The notes: generated by a model from the sequence alone, not told the origin. DNA of 64,000 nt from DATCLS01 sp036563805 (GCA_036563805.1 DATCLS010000058.1:1-64000), one strand, 5' to 3'. Positions 16,673 to 24,786 are shown, counted from the stretch's first letter. Made by a program: numbers and translations.

Positions 16673-18067
16673 GTGGTATCAGCCCTCCGACGCTGGGTCG
16701 CACGCGCCCTCCCCCCTCAGCCGCCGCTCGGCCGGCGGACGAGATGGGCGTTGGGCCTGGTCGTCGTCGTGGGCGCCGTGCTGCGCGTGTGGTGGGCCAC
16801 CAAGGCCGAGCCGCCGCAGGAGCTGCGCGACCCGGTCCTGTACCTCCTGCTCGGCGAGCAGCTGGCCGACGGCGAGGGCTACAGCTACCCCGGCGCGGAC
16901 GGCGGCGTGACCGCCTACTACCCGCCCGGCTACCCCCTGGCGCTGGGGGCGCTCGTGTGGCTGGCCCGCCTCGGCCCCGGCGACGTGGCGGCCTTCGACG
17001 TCGCCGTGGCAGCCAACGTCGTGCTGTCGGTGGCGACGATCGGGCTGGTGTTCGCGCTGGGCCGGCGGCTCGTCGACGCCCGGGTCGGGCTGGTGGCGGC
17101 GGCCGTCTTCGCCCTGTGGCCCAACCTGGTGTTCCACTCCGGGGTGGTGCTCACCGAGACGCTGTTCCTGTTCCTGTTCGTGCTCATGCTGCTGGTGGCG
17201 CTGCCCACGCCCGAGCTGGCCCGCCACCCGGGCGTCCGCCGGCTGATCGCCGTGGGCGTGTTGTTCGGCGCCGCCGGCCTGGTGCGGCCCGTGTCGCTGG
17301 TGATCGCGCCGCTGTTCCTCGTGCTGTGGTGGCCCGACGGTGTGCTGCGGGCGGTGCGCAACACGGCGCTGGTCGGGGTCGCGACGGTGGCGGTGATCGT
17401 GCCGTGGACGATCCGCAACGCCGTGAGCATGGACTCGCCGATCCTGCTGTCCGCCAACTTCGGCGACAACTTCTGCATCGGCAACAACCCCGACGCGACC
17501 GGCGGCTACGCGCTGCCGGGCTACTGCTTCGACGGGCTGGAGGCGGGGGAGCGGCCCGAGTTCGAGGTGCGCCGCCAGTCCGAGACGCTCGACCGCGCCG
17601 TGCGGTGGTTGCGCGACCACCCGGGCGAGGCGCTCGGCCTGGTGCCGGACCGGGCGCGCTTCACCCTGCGCGACGACCACGACGGCCTGGAGGCGGCCAA
17701 CGACTTCGGCGCCCACCCGATCGTGGCCGACTCCACCGCCGACACGCTCCGCACCGGTGCCGACGTCTTCTACTACGTGGTCGTGGCCGCGGCCGTGGCC
17801 GGCCTGATCGTCTCGGCGGTGCGCGGGGCCTGGCGCGACCGGCGCTGGCTGCTGTTCGTGCTGGCCGCGCCGGTCCAGCTGGTCTCCCCGCTGGTGACGT
17901 TCGGCGAACCCCGGTTCAAGATGCCGATCTACCCGGTGCTGGCCGTCCTGGCCGGCGTGGCCGTCGTCGGCCTGCTCCGGCGGCGCAGCGTCTCGTGGTC
18001 GGATGAGACGCTGGCCGCCCCGGCCGCCGCCGCCCGGCGGATGCCGGCGCTCGGCCTGCGCGGGTAG
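16673..18067 (+). CDS. GT-C family glycosyltransferase (GT39-like)
   Basis: 464 residues with about ten hydrophobic helices. The first loop contains ELRDPVLYLLLGEQLADGEGYSYP and AYYPPGYPLALG, the acidic and Pro-Gly-Tyr-Pro motifs of the ArnT/PMT/RgtA group; LTETLF and RPVSLV follow in later loops, as in bacterial GT39 members. The short lumenal segment ANFGDNFCIGNNPDATGGY is typical. Start GTG 16673 was chosen because a TAACGT box lies 6 nt before it. It stands divergent from the mannosyltransferase operon and probably works on the same envelope glycan. Confidence 0.85.
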   Translation: MVSALRRWVARALPPQPPLGRRTRWALGLVVVVGAVLRVWWATKAEPPQELRDPVLYLLLGEQLADGEGYSYPGADGGVTAYYPPGYPLALGALVWLARLGPGDVAAFDVAVAANVVLSVATIGLVFALGRRLVDARVGLVAAAVFALWPNLVFHSGVVLTETLFLFLFVLMLLVALPTPELARHPGVRRLIAVGVLFGAAGLVRPVSLVIAPLFLVLWWPDGVLRAVRNTALVGVATVAVIVPWTIRNAVSMDSPILLSANFGDNFCIGNNPDATGGYALPGYCFDGLEAGERPEFEVRRQSETLDRAVRWLRDHPGEALGLVPDRARFTLRDDHDGLEAANDFGAHPIVADSTADTLRTGADVFYYVVVAAAVAGLIVSAVRGAWRDRRWLLFVLAAPVQLVSPLVTFGEPRFKMPIYPVLAVLAGVAVVGLLRRRSVSWSDETLAAPAAAARRMPALGLRG

Positions 18068-18097
18068 CCGCCCGGGCGGCCCGCCGGCCGTCGGCCG

Positions 18098-19684
18098 TCA
18101 GCTGCGGGGGAGGATCGGCGCGTCCCGCCCGGTCCCGGCCTCGCGCCGCCGGGGGGTGCTCTCCGAAGAGGACGAGGCCTCCTCGTGGTACTCCTCTTCG
18201 ACGTTCACCGACCAGATGTCGTGGTTGGTGCCGGCCACGATGTTCTCGACCGTGAGCATGGCCGTGTACATCGAGTGGTCCTGGTTGTTGTACTTGTGCA
18301 TCCCGTTGCGGCCGACGGGGTGCACGTTGGGGGCGTTCTCCTCGAGCCAGGCCCGCAGCACGTCCACGTTGTCGGCGTAGACCTCGTCGTAGACGGGATA
18401 GGCCTTGGGGATGCGCACGACGTAGCCGGCCTCGACGTCCTTCGCGTCGACCAGGCCCAGGTACTCGAGCTCGCGCTTGCCCCGCTCGATGAGGTCGGCG
18501 TCGCTGGCGTTCCACGACTCGTCGCCCTCGAGCACCGTGTACTCGAGGCCGAGCACGTTGCGGCCGTCCTTCACCAGGTAGGGCGACCACGAGCCGAAGT
18601 TCTGGATGCGCATGGTCTTGACGCCCGGATCGTGGATGTAGATCCAGTTGTCGTTCCACGGCACCTTGTCTTCGGGCACGACCAGCGCCACGGTCAGGAA
18701 GTCGCGGAACTTGAGGTCGTCGGCGGCCCGCTGCACCTCGGCCGGGACCGGGGGGTCCATGGCCCGGAGCAGCAGCGAGAACGGCATCGACGAGATCACG
18801 TGGTCGGCCGGGTACTCGGTCGTCACCCCGTCGGACTCGGCCACGACGGCGACGGCCCGCCCGTTCTCGTGGCGGATGCGGGTCACCGGTGTCTCCATGA
18901 TCACCTTGGTGCCCGCGGCCTCGACCAGGTCACGGCACCGCTCCCACATCATGCCGGGGCCGTACTTGGGGTACTGGAACTGCTCGATCAGGCTCGTGAC
19001 CTGCTTCTTCTTGTCGCGGCGGCCGACGATGCGCGACCGGATCGGCTCCCACACCGCGCTCCACAGCGACATGCCCTTGATGCGCTGGGCGCCCCAGTCG
19101 GCGCCGATCTCGGAGGGCGGGACGCCCCACACCTTCTCGCTGTAGGTCTTGAAGAAGTGGTTGTAGAGGCGCCAGCCGTAGTTCTTGACGATGTAGCCCT
19201 CGAGCGTCGACTGGTCCTGCGGAGGCCGGAGCCGGACCCACAGGAACGACAGCGCGCAGCGAGCCGCCTCGACCGGGCCCAGGTTGCCGAGGGCGTTCCC
19301 CAGCTTGATCGGGTAGTCGTAGAACTTGCCCTGGTAGTAGATGCGGCTCTTGCGGGGCCGCTGCAGGAACTCGTCGTCGTCGAGGACCTCGTGCCAGAAG
19401 TCCTCGACCGGCTGGACCTTGGTGAAGAAGCGGTGGCCGCCGATGTCGAACCGCCAGCCGTCGCGCACCTCGGTGCGGCTGATGCCGCCGACGACCGAGT
19501 CGGCCTCGAGCACCGTGCTCGTCACCCCGGCCTTGGCCAGCTGGTGCGCCGCCGTGAGGCCGGCGGGCCCGGCGCCGATGATGACGACGCTGCCCACCTC
19601 GTTGGTGTCGACGCTGCGCTCGGCGCTGCCCCCGTCGCTGGTCTCGGCCGGGGGCGCGGAGGGACGGGACTCGGAATCGCTCAC
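18098..19684 (-). CDS. FAD-dependent oxidoreductase (amine oxidase/UDP-galactopyranose mutase-like)
   Basis: 528 residues. After a polar N-terminus comes VVIIGAGPAGLTAAHQLAK (Rossmann FAD site, about residues 32-50), then VLEADSVVGGISRTE and GWRFDIGGHRFFTK, the two-Gly and Gly-Gly-His motifs of the NAD(P)-binding_8/amine-oxidase group that includes UDP-galactopyranose mutase and protoporphyrinogen oxidase. The C-terminal FAD-contacting segment has MHKYNNQDHSMYTAM. These proteins recur in polysaccharide clusters, but the reaction is uncertain. Start GTG 19684 has GAGAGAGCG upstream; the longer frame to 19723 is less likely. It is divergent from a GT-C gene. Confidence 0.8.
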   Translation of the reverse strand: MSDSESRPSAPPAETSDGGSAERSVDTNEVGSVVIIGAGPAGLTAAHQLAKAGVTSTVLEADSVVGGISRTEVRDGWRFDIGGHRFFTKVQPVEDFWHEVLDDDEFLQRPRKSRIYYQGKFYDYPIKLGNALGNLGPVEAARCALSFLWVRLRPPQDQSTLEGYIVKNYGWRLYNHFFKTYSEKVWGVPPSEIGADWGAQRIKGMSLWSAVWEPIRSRIVGRRDKKKQVTSLIEQFQYPKYGPGMMWERCRDLVEAAGTKVIMETPVTRIRHENGRAVAVVAESDGVTTEYPADHVISSMPFSLLLRAMDPPVPAEVQRAADDLKFRDFLTVALVVPEDKVPWNDNWIYIHDPGVKTMRIQNFGSWSPYLVKDGRNVLGLEYTVLEGDESWNASDADLIERGKRELEYLGLVDAKDVEAGYVVRIPKAYPVYDEVYADNVDVLRAWLEENAPNVHPVGRNGMHKYNNQDHSMYTAMLTVENIVAGTNHDIWSVNVEEEYHEEASSSSESTPRRREAGTGRDAPILPRS

Positions 19685-19721
19685 GGGATGTCGCTCTCTC
19701 GCTGGTGCGGACGGACGGCAC

Positions 19722-19727
19722 ACCTTA
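19722..19727 (-). promoter_or_regulatory. -10 box TAAGGT for the FAD oxidoreductase gene
   Basis: TAAGGT on the minus strand would start transcription near 19715, giving a leader of about 30 nt that contains the GAGAGAGCG ribosome-binding site. No consensus -35 is seen. Confidence 0.4.
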
Positions 19728-19896
19728 CCGAAGGCGCCCCGGCGGGTAGCACCGACGGCGGCCCCCGACGCCCCGCCACGACACCGTCCCCCCGTGCCCC
19801 GAGACCCGCACCGGACCGCCCCACCGCCGCCCCACGCGACCCCGGTCGCGGTCTCGGTCGCCGTCCCGGTCCGCGGTGCCGCCCAGGCGGCACCAC

Positions 19897-19902
19897 TAGT
19901 AT
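19897..19902 (+). promoter_or_regulatory. -10 box TAGTAT before the GT-C gene at 19912
   Basis: TAGTAT ends 9 nt before ATG 19912; no Shine-Dalgarno precedes the ATG, so the transcript would be leaderless or have a leader of only a few bases. Confidence 0.5.
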
Positions 19903-19911
19903 CGCCGCCTC

Positions 19912-21489
19912 ATGCGCACGCTGGTCACCACGGAGGCCGAGGACGAGGCGGCCCCGCGCCGCGACGGTGAGGCCCCGGGCTGGGCGTCCCGGCTCGCCGG
20001 GCTGGGCCCGCTGGCCTTGGCCGGGATCGTGGTGGTCGGCGTCGCCCTGCGGTTCGTCACCACCTCGTCGCTGTGGCTCGACGAGGCGCTGAGCGTCAAC
20101 ATCTCGGCGCTGCCGGTCGGCGACCTGTTCGAGGCCCTGGAGCACGACGGCCACCCGCCGCTCTACTACCTGCTGCTCCACGGGTGGATGCAGGTGTTCG
20201 GCGAGGGCGACGTGGCGGTGCGGGCCCTGTCGGGCGTGTTCGGCGTGGCCACGCTGCCGCTGGCCTGGATCGCCGGCCGCCGGCTGGCCGGCCCGTCCGG
20301 CGCCCGGTGGGCGCTGGCGGTGTTCGCCCTCTCGCCGTACGCCATCCGCTACTCCAGCGAGACCCGCATGTACTCGCTGGTCATGCTGCTGGTGCTGGCG
20401 GGGTACCTGCTGCTGACCGACGCCCTGGGCGCGCCGACGCCCAAGCGGCTGGCCGCCCTCGCTCTCCTGTCGGGCCTGCTGCTACTGACCCACTACTGGT
20501 CGTTCTACCTGCTGGGGGCGGTGGGCCTGCTGCTGGCGCTGCGCTGGTGGCGCACGCCGGCCCAGCGCCCGGCCACGGCCAAGGTGCTGGTGGCGATGGC
20601 CGCCGGGGGCGTGCTGTTCCTGCCCTGGCTGCCGGGCTTCCTCTACCAGGCGGCCCACACGGGCACGCCGTGGGGCGAGCCGTTCCGCCCCACCGAGGTC
20701 ATCAGCTTCACGCTCAACGACCTGGGCGGCGGCGTGGTCTCCGAGGCGATGCTGGGCGGCACCGTCCTCGTCGTGCTGGCGCTGCTGGCCCTGTTCACGG
20801 TCCGCTCGTCGGGCCACGAGATGGCGCTCGACGTGCGCACCGCCCCCACGGTCCGGCTCGAGCTCGCCGTCGTCGCCCTCACGGCCGGGCTGGGCTGCCT
20901 GGCCGGCTACGCCACCAGCGCCACCTACCAGAGCCGCTACGCCGCGGTGTTCGTCCCGCTGTTCCTGCTGGCCGCGGCCGTCGGCATCACCCGGGTGCCG
21001 GGGCCGGCCCGGGTAGCGGCCGGCGCCGTCGTGGTGGTCCTGTCGCTCGGCGGCATCGCCTGGCAGCAGTACTACGAGCGGACCCAGGCCGAGGAGGCCG
21101 CCTCCGCCATCGCCGAGCACGCCGAGCCCGGCGACGTGGTCGTGTACTGCCCGGACCAGCTGGGCCCCGACTACTCCCGGGCCCTGAACCGCCACGTCGA
21201 CGACGTCGTCGAGGTCACCTACCCGCTGCTCAGCAGCCCCGAGCGGGTCGACTGGGTCGACTACGCCGACCGCAACGCCGCCGCCGACCCGGCGGCGGTG
21301 GCCGAGGAGGTCCGCGGCCGGGCCGGCGGCAACGGCATCTTCGTGGTCTGGATGTCGGAGTACCGGACGCTGGAGGGGCAGTGCGAGGGCCTGGTCAACG
21401 CCCTCGGCATGGGCCAGCAGCTCGTGACCGAGGACGGCCGGCGCTACTACGAGCCCGGCAACGTGCACTGGTTCCCCGGCGCCGGCTGA
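19912..21489 (+). CDS. GT-C family mannosyltransferase-like protein (GT39)
   Basis: 525 residues, multi-pass. The first extracytoplasmic loop has SSLWLDEALSVNISALPVGD (catalytic acidic DE near residues 58-59) and HDGHPPLYYLLLHGWM, the hallmark of GT39-like enzymes that take sugar from polyprenyl phosphate. YAIRYSSETRMYSL follows in the next conserved loop. The last ~110 residues form a soluble domain (VVVYCPDQLGPDYSRAL and a final NVHWFPGAG). It is downstream of a TAGTAT box and divergent from the FAD oxidoreductase. Substrate not determined; mannose is plausible given the polyprenol-phosphate mannose synthase nearby. Confidence 0.85.
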   Translation: MRTLVTTEAEDEAAPRRDGEAPGWASRLAGLGPLALAGIVVVGVALRFVTTSSLWLDEALSVNISALPVGDLFEALEHDGHPPLYYLLLHGWMQVFGEGDVAVRALSGVFGVATLPLAWIAGRRLAGPSGARWALAVFALSPYAIRYSSETRMYSLVMLLVLAGYLLLTDALGAPTPKRLAALALLSGLLLLTHYWSFYLLGAVGLLLALRWWRTPAQRPATAKVLVAMAAGGVLFLPWLPGFLYQAAHTGTPWGEPFRPTEVISFTLNDLGGGVVSEAMLGGTVLVVLALLALFTVRSSGHEMALDVRTAPTVRLELAVVALTAGLGCLAGYATSATYQSRYAAVFVPLFLLAAAVGITRVPGPARVAAGAVVVVLSLGGIAWQQYYERTQAEEAASAIAEHAEPGDVVVYCPDQLGPDYSRALNRHVDDVVEVTYPLLSSPERVDWVDYADRNAAADPAAVAEEVRGRAGGNGIFVVWMSEYRTLEGQCEGLVNALGMGQQLVTEDGRRYYEPGNVHWFPGAG

Positions 21490-21516
21490 GGCGCCGGGGC
21501 CGTCGGCCCGGCCGGC

Positions 21517-21533
21517 CCGGCCGCTTCGGCCGG
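21517..21533. terminator. Hairpin between convergent genes
   Basis: CCGGCCG (21517-21523) and CGGCCGG (21527-21533) pair perfectly around a CTT loop, 28 nt after the GT-C stop and 11 nt before the stop of the facing gene at 21544. It suits a bidirectional terminator without T-tract. Confidence 0.5.
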
Positions 21534-21543
21534 TTCGGTCGGC

Positions 21544-21774
21544 TCAGCCGGCGGCGGGGACGGCGCGCAGCGCCGGCTCGTTCGACTCCCGCCGGCGGAC
21601 GACCAGGAGGTCGGCCGTGCGGAAGCTGGCCATGCGCGTGCTCCACGAGTCGATGACGTCCCGCCCGTCGCCCCGGCGGAAGAACGTCGTCATCGGACCT
21701 TCCTGCTGGTAGGCATCGGCGCCGTCGACGAGCTCGACGGACTTGTCCCGCAACACAACCTCGAACGTCGGCAT
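21544..21774 (-). CDS. Uncharacterised 76-residue protein
   Basis: A short, soluble-looking protein beginning MPTFEVVLRDKSVELVDGADAYQQEGP and containing TTFFRRGD and SFRTADLLVVRRRE. The pattern of alternating strands is consistent with a small beta-rich fold. I do not recognise a family. Start ATG 21774 is supported by a TACGGT box 6 nt upstream on the minus strand (leaderless). It is divergent from the AmmeMemoRadiSam genes with a shared 135-bp region containing an inverted repeat, so co-regulation is possible but unproved. Confidence 0.65.
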   Translation of the reverse strand: MPTFEVVLRDKSVELVDGADAYQQEGPMTTFFRRGDGRDVIDSWSTRMASFRTADLLVVRRRESNEPALRAVPAAG

Positions 21775-21780
21775 GGAGGC

Positions 21781-21786
21781 ACCGTA
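21781..21786 (-). promoter_or_regulatory. Leaderless -10 box TACGGT
   Basis: TACGGT on the minus strand ends 6 nt before ATG 21774, the same geometry as at many other starts in this window. Confidence 0.5.
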
Positions 21787-21820
21787 CGACGGGCGCCCTG
21801 TGCGGGACGAGAGGGGCAAG

Positions 21821-21848
21821 CCTGTGGATTTCGGAAGTTGTCCACAGG
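21821..21848. promoter_or_regulatory. Inverted repeat containing a DnaA-box sequence
   Basis: CCTGTGGA (21821-21828) and TCCACAGG (21841-21848) are perfect 8-bp arms 12 nt apart. The right arm lies within TTGTCCACA (21838-21846), identical to the actinobacterial DnaA-box consensus. It sits in the divergent gap upstream of the AmmeMemoRadiSam genes, and could be a DnaA site, another operator or a hairpin. Confidence 0.45.
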
Positions 21849-21909
21849 CGTGGCGGCGCTCCCGGAGGGTCCGCGGCCCGGCCGCCCGGACGCGCGACGA
21901 TCGCCCGCC

Positions 21910-22125
21910 ATGAACGCCAGGCTGGTTCCGGACGACCTCGAGGCCCTGTCGATCGAGTGCCCCCGGTGCGGCGCCACCGTCGCCGAGCGCTACTACGGCC
22001 CGTGCACGTCGTGCCGCGAGGAGATGCGGGCCGCACTGGGGGGCGAGGCCCGCGAGGTCGAGACGGCCGCCTACGAGCCGAAGATGAACGTCACGCCCAA
22101 CGCCGTCGCGCTCAAGGACGACTGA
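21910..22125 (+). CDS. Small zinc-ribbon protein
   Basis: 71 residues with two Cys pairs, IECPRCGATVAERYYGPCTSCREE, spaced as a rubredoxin-like zinc ribbon; the remainder is a polar tail (NVTPNAVALKDD). The start ATG 21910 follows GACGAT by 8 nt. It immediately precedes the radical SAM gene (50 nt gap), and could be an accessory to it or an unrelated housekeeping ribbon protein. No enzymatic motif is visible. Confidence 0.75.
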   Translation: MNARLVPDDLEALSIECPRCGATVAERYYGPCTSCREEMRAALGGEAREVETAAYEPKMNVTPNAVALKDD

Positions 22126-22162
22126 GGCCCTCGAGACGACTGACGAACGAGCAGGCCGGGAG

Positions 22163-22168
22163 TACCGT
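22163..22168 (+). promoter_or_regulatory. Leaderless -10 box TACCGT for amrS
   Basis: TACCGT ends exactly 7 nt before GTG 22176. This fixes the start choice in a long open frame. Confidence 0.55.
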
Positions 22169-22175
22169 TGGCAGC

Positions 22176-23273
22176 GTGAGCGGCGAGGCGCCGGCCACCC
22201 GCCCGACGGAGCACTGGCACCGCCTCCCGGACGGGAGGGTGCAGTGCGATGTCTGCCCCCGGGCCTGCAAGCTGCGCGAGGGCCAGCGGGGCCTCTGCTT
22301 CGTCCGGGGCCGCGTCGGCGACGAGGTGGCGCTGCTCACCTACGGCCGGTCTTCCGGCTACTGCGTCGACCCGATCGAGAAGAAGCCGCTCAACCACTTC
22401 CTGCCCGGCACGTCCGTGCTGTCGTTCGGCACGGCCGGGTGCAATCTGGCCTGCCGGTTCTGCCAGAACTGGGACATCTCCAAGTCGAAGGAGATGGACA
22501 CGCTGGCCGACACGGCGTCGCCCGAGGCCATCGCCGAGGCGGCCGCGTCGCTCGGGTGCCGCAGCGTCGCCTTCACCTACAACGACCCGACGATCTTCCT
22601 CGAGTACGCCATCGACGTCGCCGACGCCTGCCGGGAGCGGGGGATCAAGGCGGTCGCCGTCACCGCCGGCTACATCAACCCCGAGCCCCGGCGGCAGTTC
22701 TACGCCCACCTCGACGCGGCCAACGTCGACCTCAAGGCGTTCACCGAGGAGTTCTACAAGCGGGTGTGCGTCGGCCACCTCCAGCCGGTGCTGGAGACAC
22801 TCGAGTACCTGCGGCACGAGACCGACGTCTGGTTCGAGATCACCACGCTGCTCATCCCCGGGCGCAACGACGGCGACGAGGAGCTCGACCGGTTGACGGC
22901 GTGGGTGGCCGACCGGCTGGGGCCGGACGTGCCGTTGCACTTCACGGCCTTCCACCCCGACTTCAAGATGCGGGACGTGCCGCCCACCCCGCCGGCGACG
23001 CTGAGCCGGGCCCGGGAGTGGGGGCTGCGCAACGGCCTGCACTACGTGTACACGGGCAACGTGCACGACCGCGACGGGTCGAGCACCTGGTGCCGCTGCG
23101 GGGCCCTCCTGGTCGAACGCGACTGGTACGAGCTGGGCCGCTGGCACCTCACCGACGACGGCCGGTGCCGGAGCTGCGGCCACGCCGTGCCCGGCCGCTT
23201 CGCCGGCCGGCCCGGCACGTGGGGCCGGCGCCGGGTGCCGGTCCGCCTGGCAACCGAGGTGCGGCCGGCATGA
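22176..23273 (+). CDS. amrS: AmmeMemoRadiSam system radical SAM enzyme AmrS
   Basis: 365 residues. The N-terminus has a Cys motif (CDVCPRACKLREGQRGLCFVR), then the radical SAM cluster motif GCNLACRFCQNWDIS with Cys 89, 93 and 96 (CX3CX2C), the FTYNDPTIFLEY and DLKAFTEEFY segments typical of this family, TGNVHD, and a C-terminal zinc-ribbon-like tail (CRCGALLVERD, CRSCGHAVPGRF). This matches the pyruvate-formate-lyase-activase-like AmrS found beside Memo and AMMECR1 homologues in many bacteria and archaea. The system's reaction is not established. Its stop overlaps the ATG of the short ORF at 23270. Confidence 0.93.
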   Translation: MSGEAPATRPTEHWHRLPDGRVQCDVCPRACKLREGQRGLCFVRGRVGDEVALLTYGRSSGYCVDPIEKKPLNHFLPGTSVLSFGTAGCNLACRFCQNWDISKSKEMDTLADTASPEAIAEAAASLGCRSVAFTYNDPTIFLEYAIDVADACRERGIKAVAVTAGYINPEPRRQFYAHLDAANVDLKAFTEEFYKRVCVGHLQPVLETLEYLRHETDVWFEITTLLIPGRNDGDEELDRLTAWVADRLGPDVPLHFTAFHPDFKMRDVPPTPPATLSRAREWGLRNGLHYVYTGNVHDRDGSSTWCRCGALLVERDWYELGRWHLTDDGRCRSCGHAVPGRFAGRPGTWGRRRVPVRLATEVRPA

Positions 23274-23374
23274 CGGGGAGCGGCGGGATCGGCGGCGGCG
23301 GGATCGAGGGCCGCGCGACGAGCACGAGCCGGGGCGACCCGACCCGGGGCGGGGCGGGGGAGCGCACGGCGTGA
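23270..23374 (+). CDS. 34-residue glycine-rich ORF coupled on both sides
   Basis: ATG 23270 overlaps the amrS stop (ATGA) and its TGA (23372-23374) overlaps the GTG of the next gene (GTGA). The product is MTGSGGIGGGGIEGRATS followed by a polar Arg/Gly/Thr tail. No family is recognised. It may be a real small protein, a translation relay between amrS and the fusion gene, or a chance open frame in GC-rich DNA; the two 4-base stop/start overlaps favour at least a coupling role. Confidence 0.35.
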   Translation: MTGSGGIGGGGIEGRATSTSRGDPTRGGAGERTA

Positions 23375-24786
23375 CCGAGGCCGGCGTGGCGTCGGAGGGG
23401 TGGACCCGACCCCCGGCTGTGGCCGGCACCTTCTACCCGGCCGACCGGCGCCGGCTGCGCCAGGCCATCGCCGACCACCTGCGCGGCGCCGCCCTGCCGG
23501 CCGACCTGTCCGAGCCCCGGGCGGTGATCGTCGCCCACGCCGGCTACCACTACTCGGGCCGCACCGCCGCGGTCGCCTACCGGGCGGTGGCGACCCGGGC
23601 CCGGGCGATCCGCCGGGTGGTCGTCGTCGGCCCCGCCCACCGGGTGGCGGTCGACGGCCCCGGCGTCGGGGTGAGCACCGCGGCCCGGTGGCGCACCCCG
23701 CTCGGCGACGTGTCGCTCGACACGGCGGCGGCCCGCCGGCTCGTGGCCCGGGGGCTGGCCGTGGAGGCCGACGCCGCCCACGCCCCCGAGCACAGCGTCG
23801 AGGTCCAGCTGCCCTTCCTGCAGACCGTGCTGGGCGACGTCACCGTCCTGCCCTTGGTGGTCGGACGGGCCCAGACCCGTGCCGTGGCCCAGGCCCTCGA
23901 GGCGGTGTGGACCGGCGACGACACCCTGCTCGTCGTGTCGTCGGACCTGAGCCACTACCACGACGACGCCACCGCCCGGCGGCGCGACGAGCGCACCGCC
24001 ACCGCCATCATCGAGGAGCGCATCGAGGACATCGGGCCCCGCGACGCCTGCGGGTGCCTGCCCATCCGGGGCGCGCTAGCGGTGGCCCGCCGGCGGGGCC
24101 TGATCCCGGTCCGGCTCGACCTGTCGACGTCCGCCGACGCCTCGGGCGACACGTCCCGGGTCGTCGGCTACGGGGCCTTCGCCCTGGTCCCGCCGTCGCC
24201 GCTGGCCGCGGGCGAGCGCCGGTGGCTGGCGGCGCTCGCCCGCCGGGCCATCGGCCACGAGCTCGGCACCGGCGACGCCTACCCGCTGGCCGACCGCGAC
24301 GTGCCCGAGCGGCTGCGGCCGCCCCGGGCCTCGTTCGTCTGCCTCGAGCTGGGGGACCGCCTGCTGGGCTGCATCGGCTCGCTGGAGCCGCGCCGGCCGC
24401 TGTGGCAGGACGTGGCCCGCAACGCCCGGGCCGCGGCGTTCGAGGACCCGCGGTTCGGCCGGCTGACCCCCGACGAGCTGGAGCTGGCCACCCTCGAGAT
24501 CTCCGTGCTGTCGCCGCTGGAAGAGCTGGAGGCCCGCGACCGCCGCGACGTCGAGCGGCAGGTGCGGCCGGGCGTCGACGGCGTGTTGCTCGCCGCCGGC
24601 GAGCACCGGGGGACCTTCCTGCCCACCGTGTGGGCCAAGCTGCCCGACCCCGAGGAGTTCGTCGACCAGCTCATCCGCAAGGCGGGGCTGGCCGACGGCC
24701 GGTGGCCCGAGGGCGCCCGGGTGTGGCGCTACACGACCGACGACGTCGTCGACCCGCCGGCCGCCACCTCGCGGGCCCAGGCGTAG
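23371..24786 (+). CDS. AmmeMemoRadiSam Memo (AmrB) - AMMECR1 (AmrA) fusion protein
   Basis: 471 residues. Residues ~10-275 are a Memo domain: AGTFYPADRRRL, VAHAGYHYSGRTAAVAY, VVVGPAHRVAVDG, APEHSVEVQLPFLQ, and SSDLSHYHDD near residue 192, related to extradiol dioxygenase LigB folds. Residues ~280-470 are an AMMECR1 domain: FVCLELGDRLLGCIGSLEPRRPL, NARAAAFEDPRFGRLTPDEL, ISVLSPLE, and TFLPTVWAKLPDPEEF. Usually these are separate genes. Start is GTG 23371, overlapping the preceding small ORF. The last 58 bases overlap the 3' end of the facing acyl-CoA synthetase gene. Confidence 0.92.
   Translation: MTEAGVASEGWTRPPAVAGTFYPADRRRLRQAIADHLRGAALPADLSEPRAVIVAHAGYHYSGRTAAVAYRAVATRARAIRRVVVVGPAHRVAVDGPGVGVSTAARWRTPLGDVSLDTAAARRLVARGLAVEADAAHAPEHSVEVQLPFLQTVLGDVTVLPLVVGRAQTRAVAQALEAVWTGDDTLLVVSSDLSHYHDDATARRRDERTATAIIEERIEDIGPRDACGCLPIRGALAVARRRGLIPVRLDLSTSADASGDTSRVVGYGAFALVPPSPLAAGERRWLAALARRAIGHELGTGDAYPLADRDVPERLRPPRASFVCLELGDRLLGCIGSLEPRRPLWQDVARNARAAAFEDPRFGRLTPDELELATLEISVLSPLEELEARDRRDVERQVRPGVDGVLLAAGEHRGTFLPTVWAKLPDPEEFVDQLIRKAGLADGRWPEGARVWRYTTDDVVDPPAATSRAQA

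Noticed and set aside
23300..23314. IEGR in the 34-codon ORF, resembling a protease (factor Xa) site
   Set aside because: A four-residue match in a Gly/Arg-rich ORF is expected by chance; no biological protease is implied.
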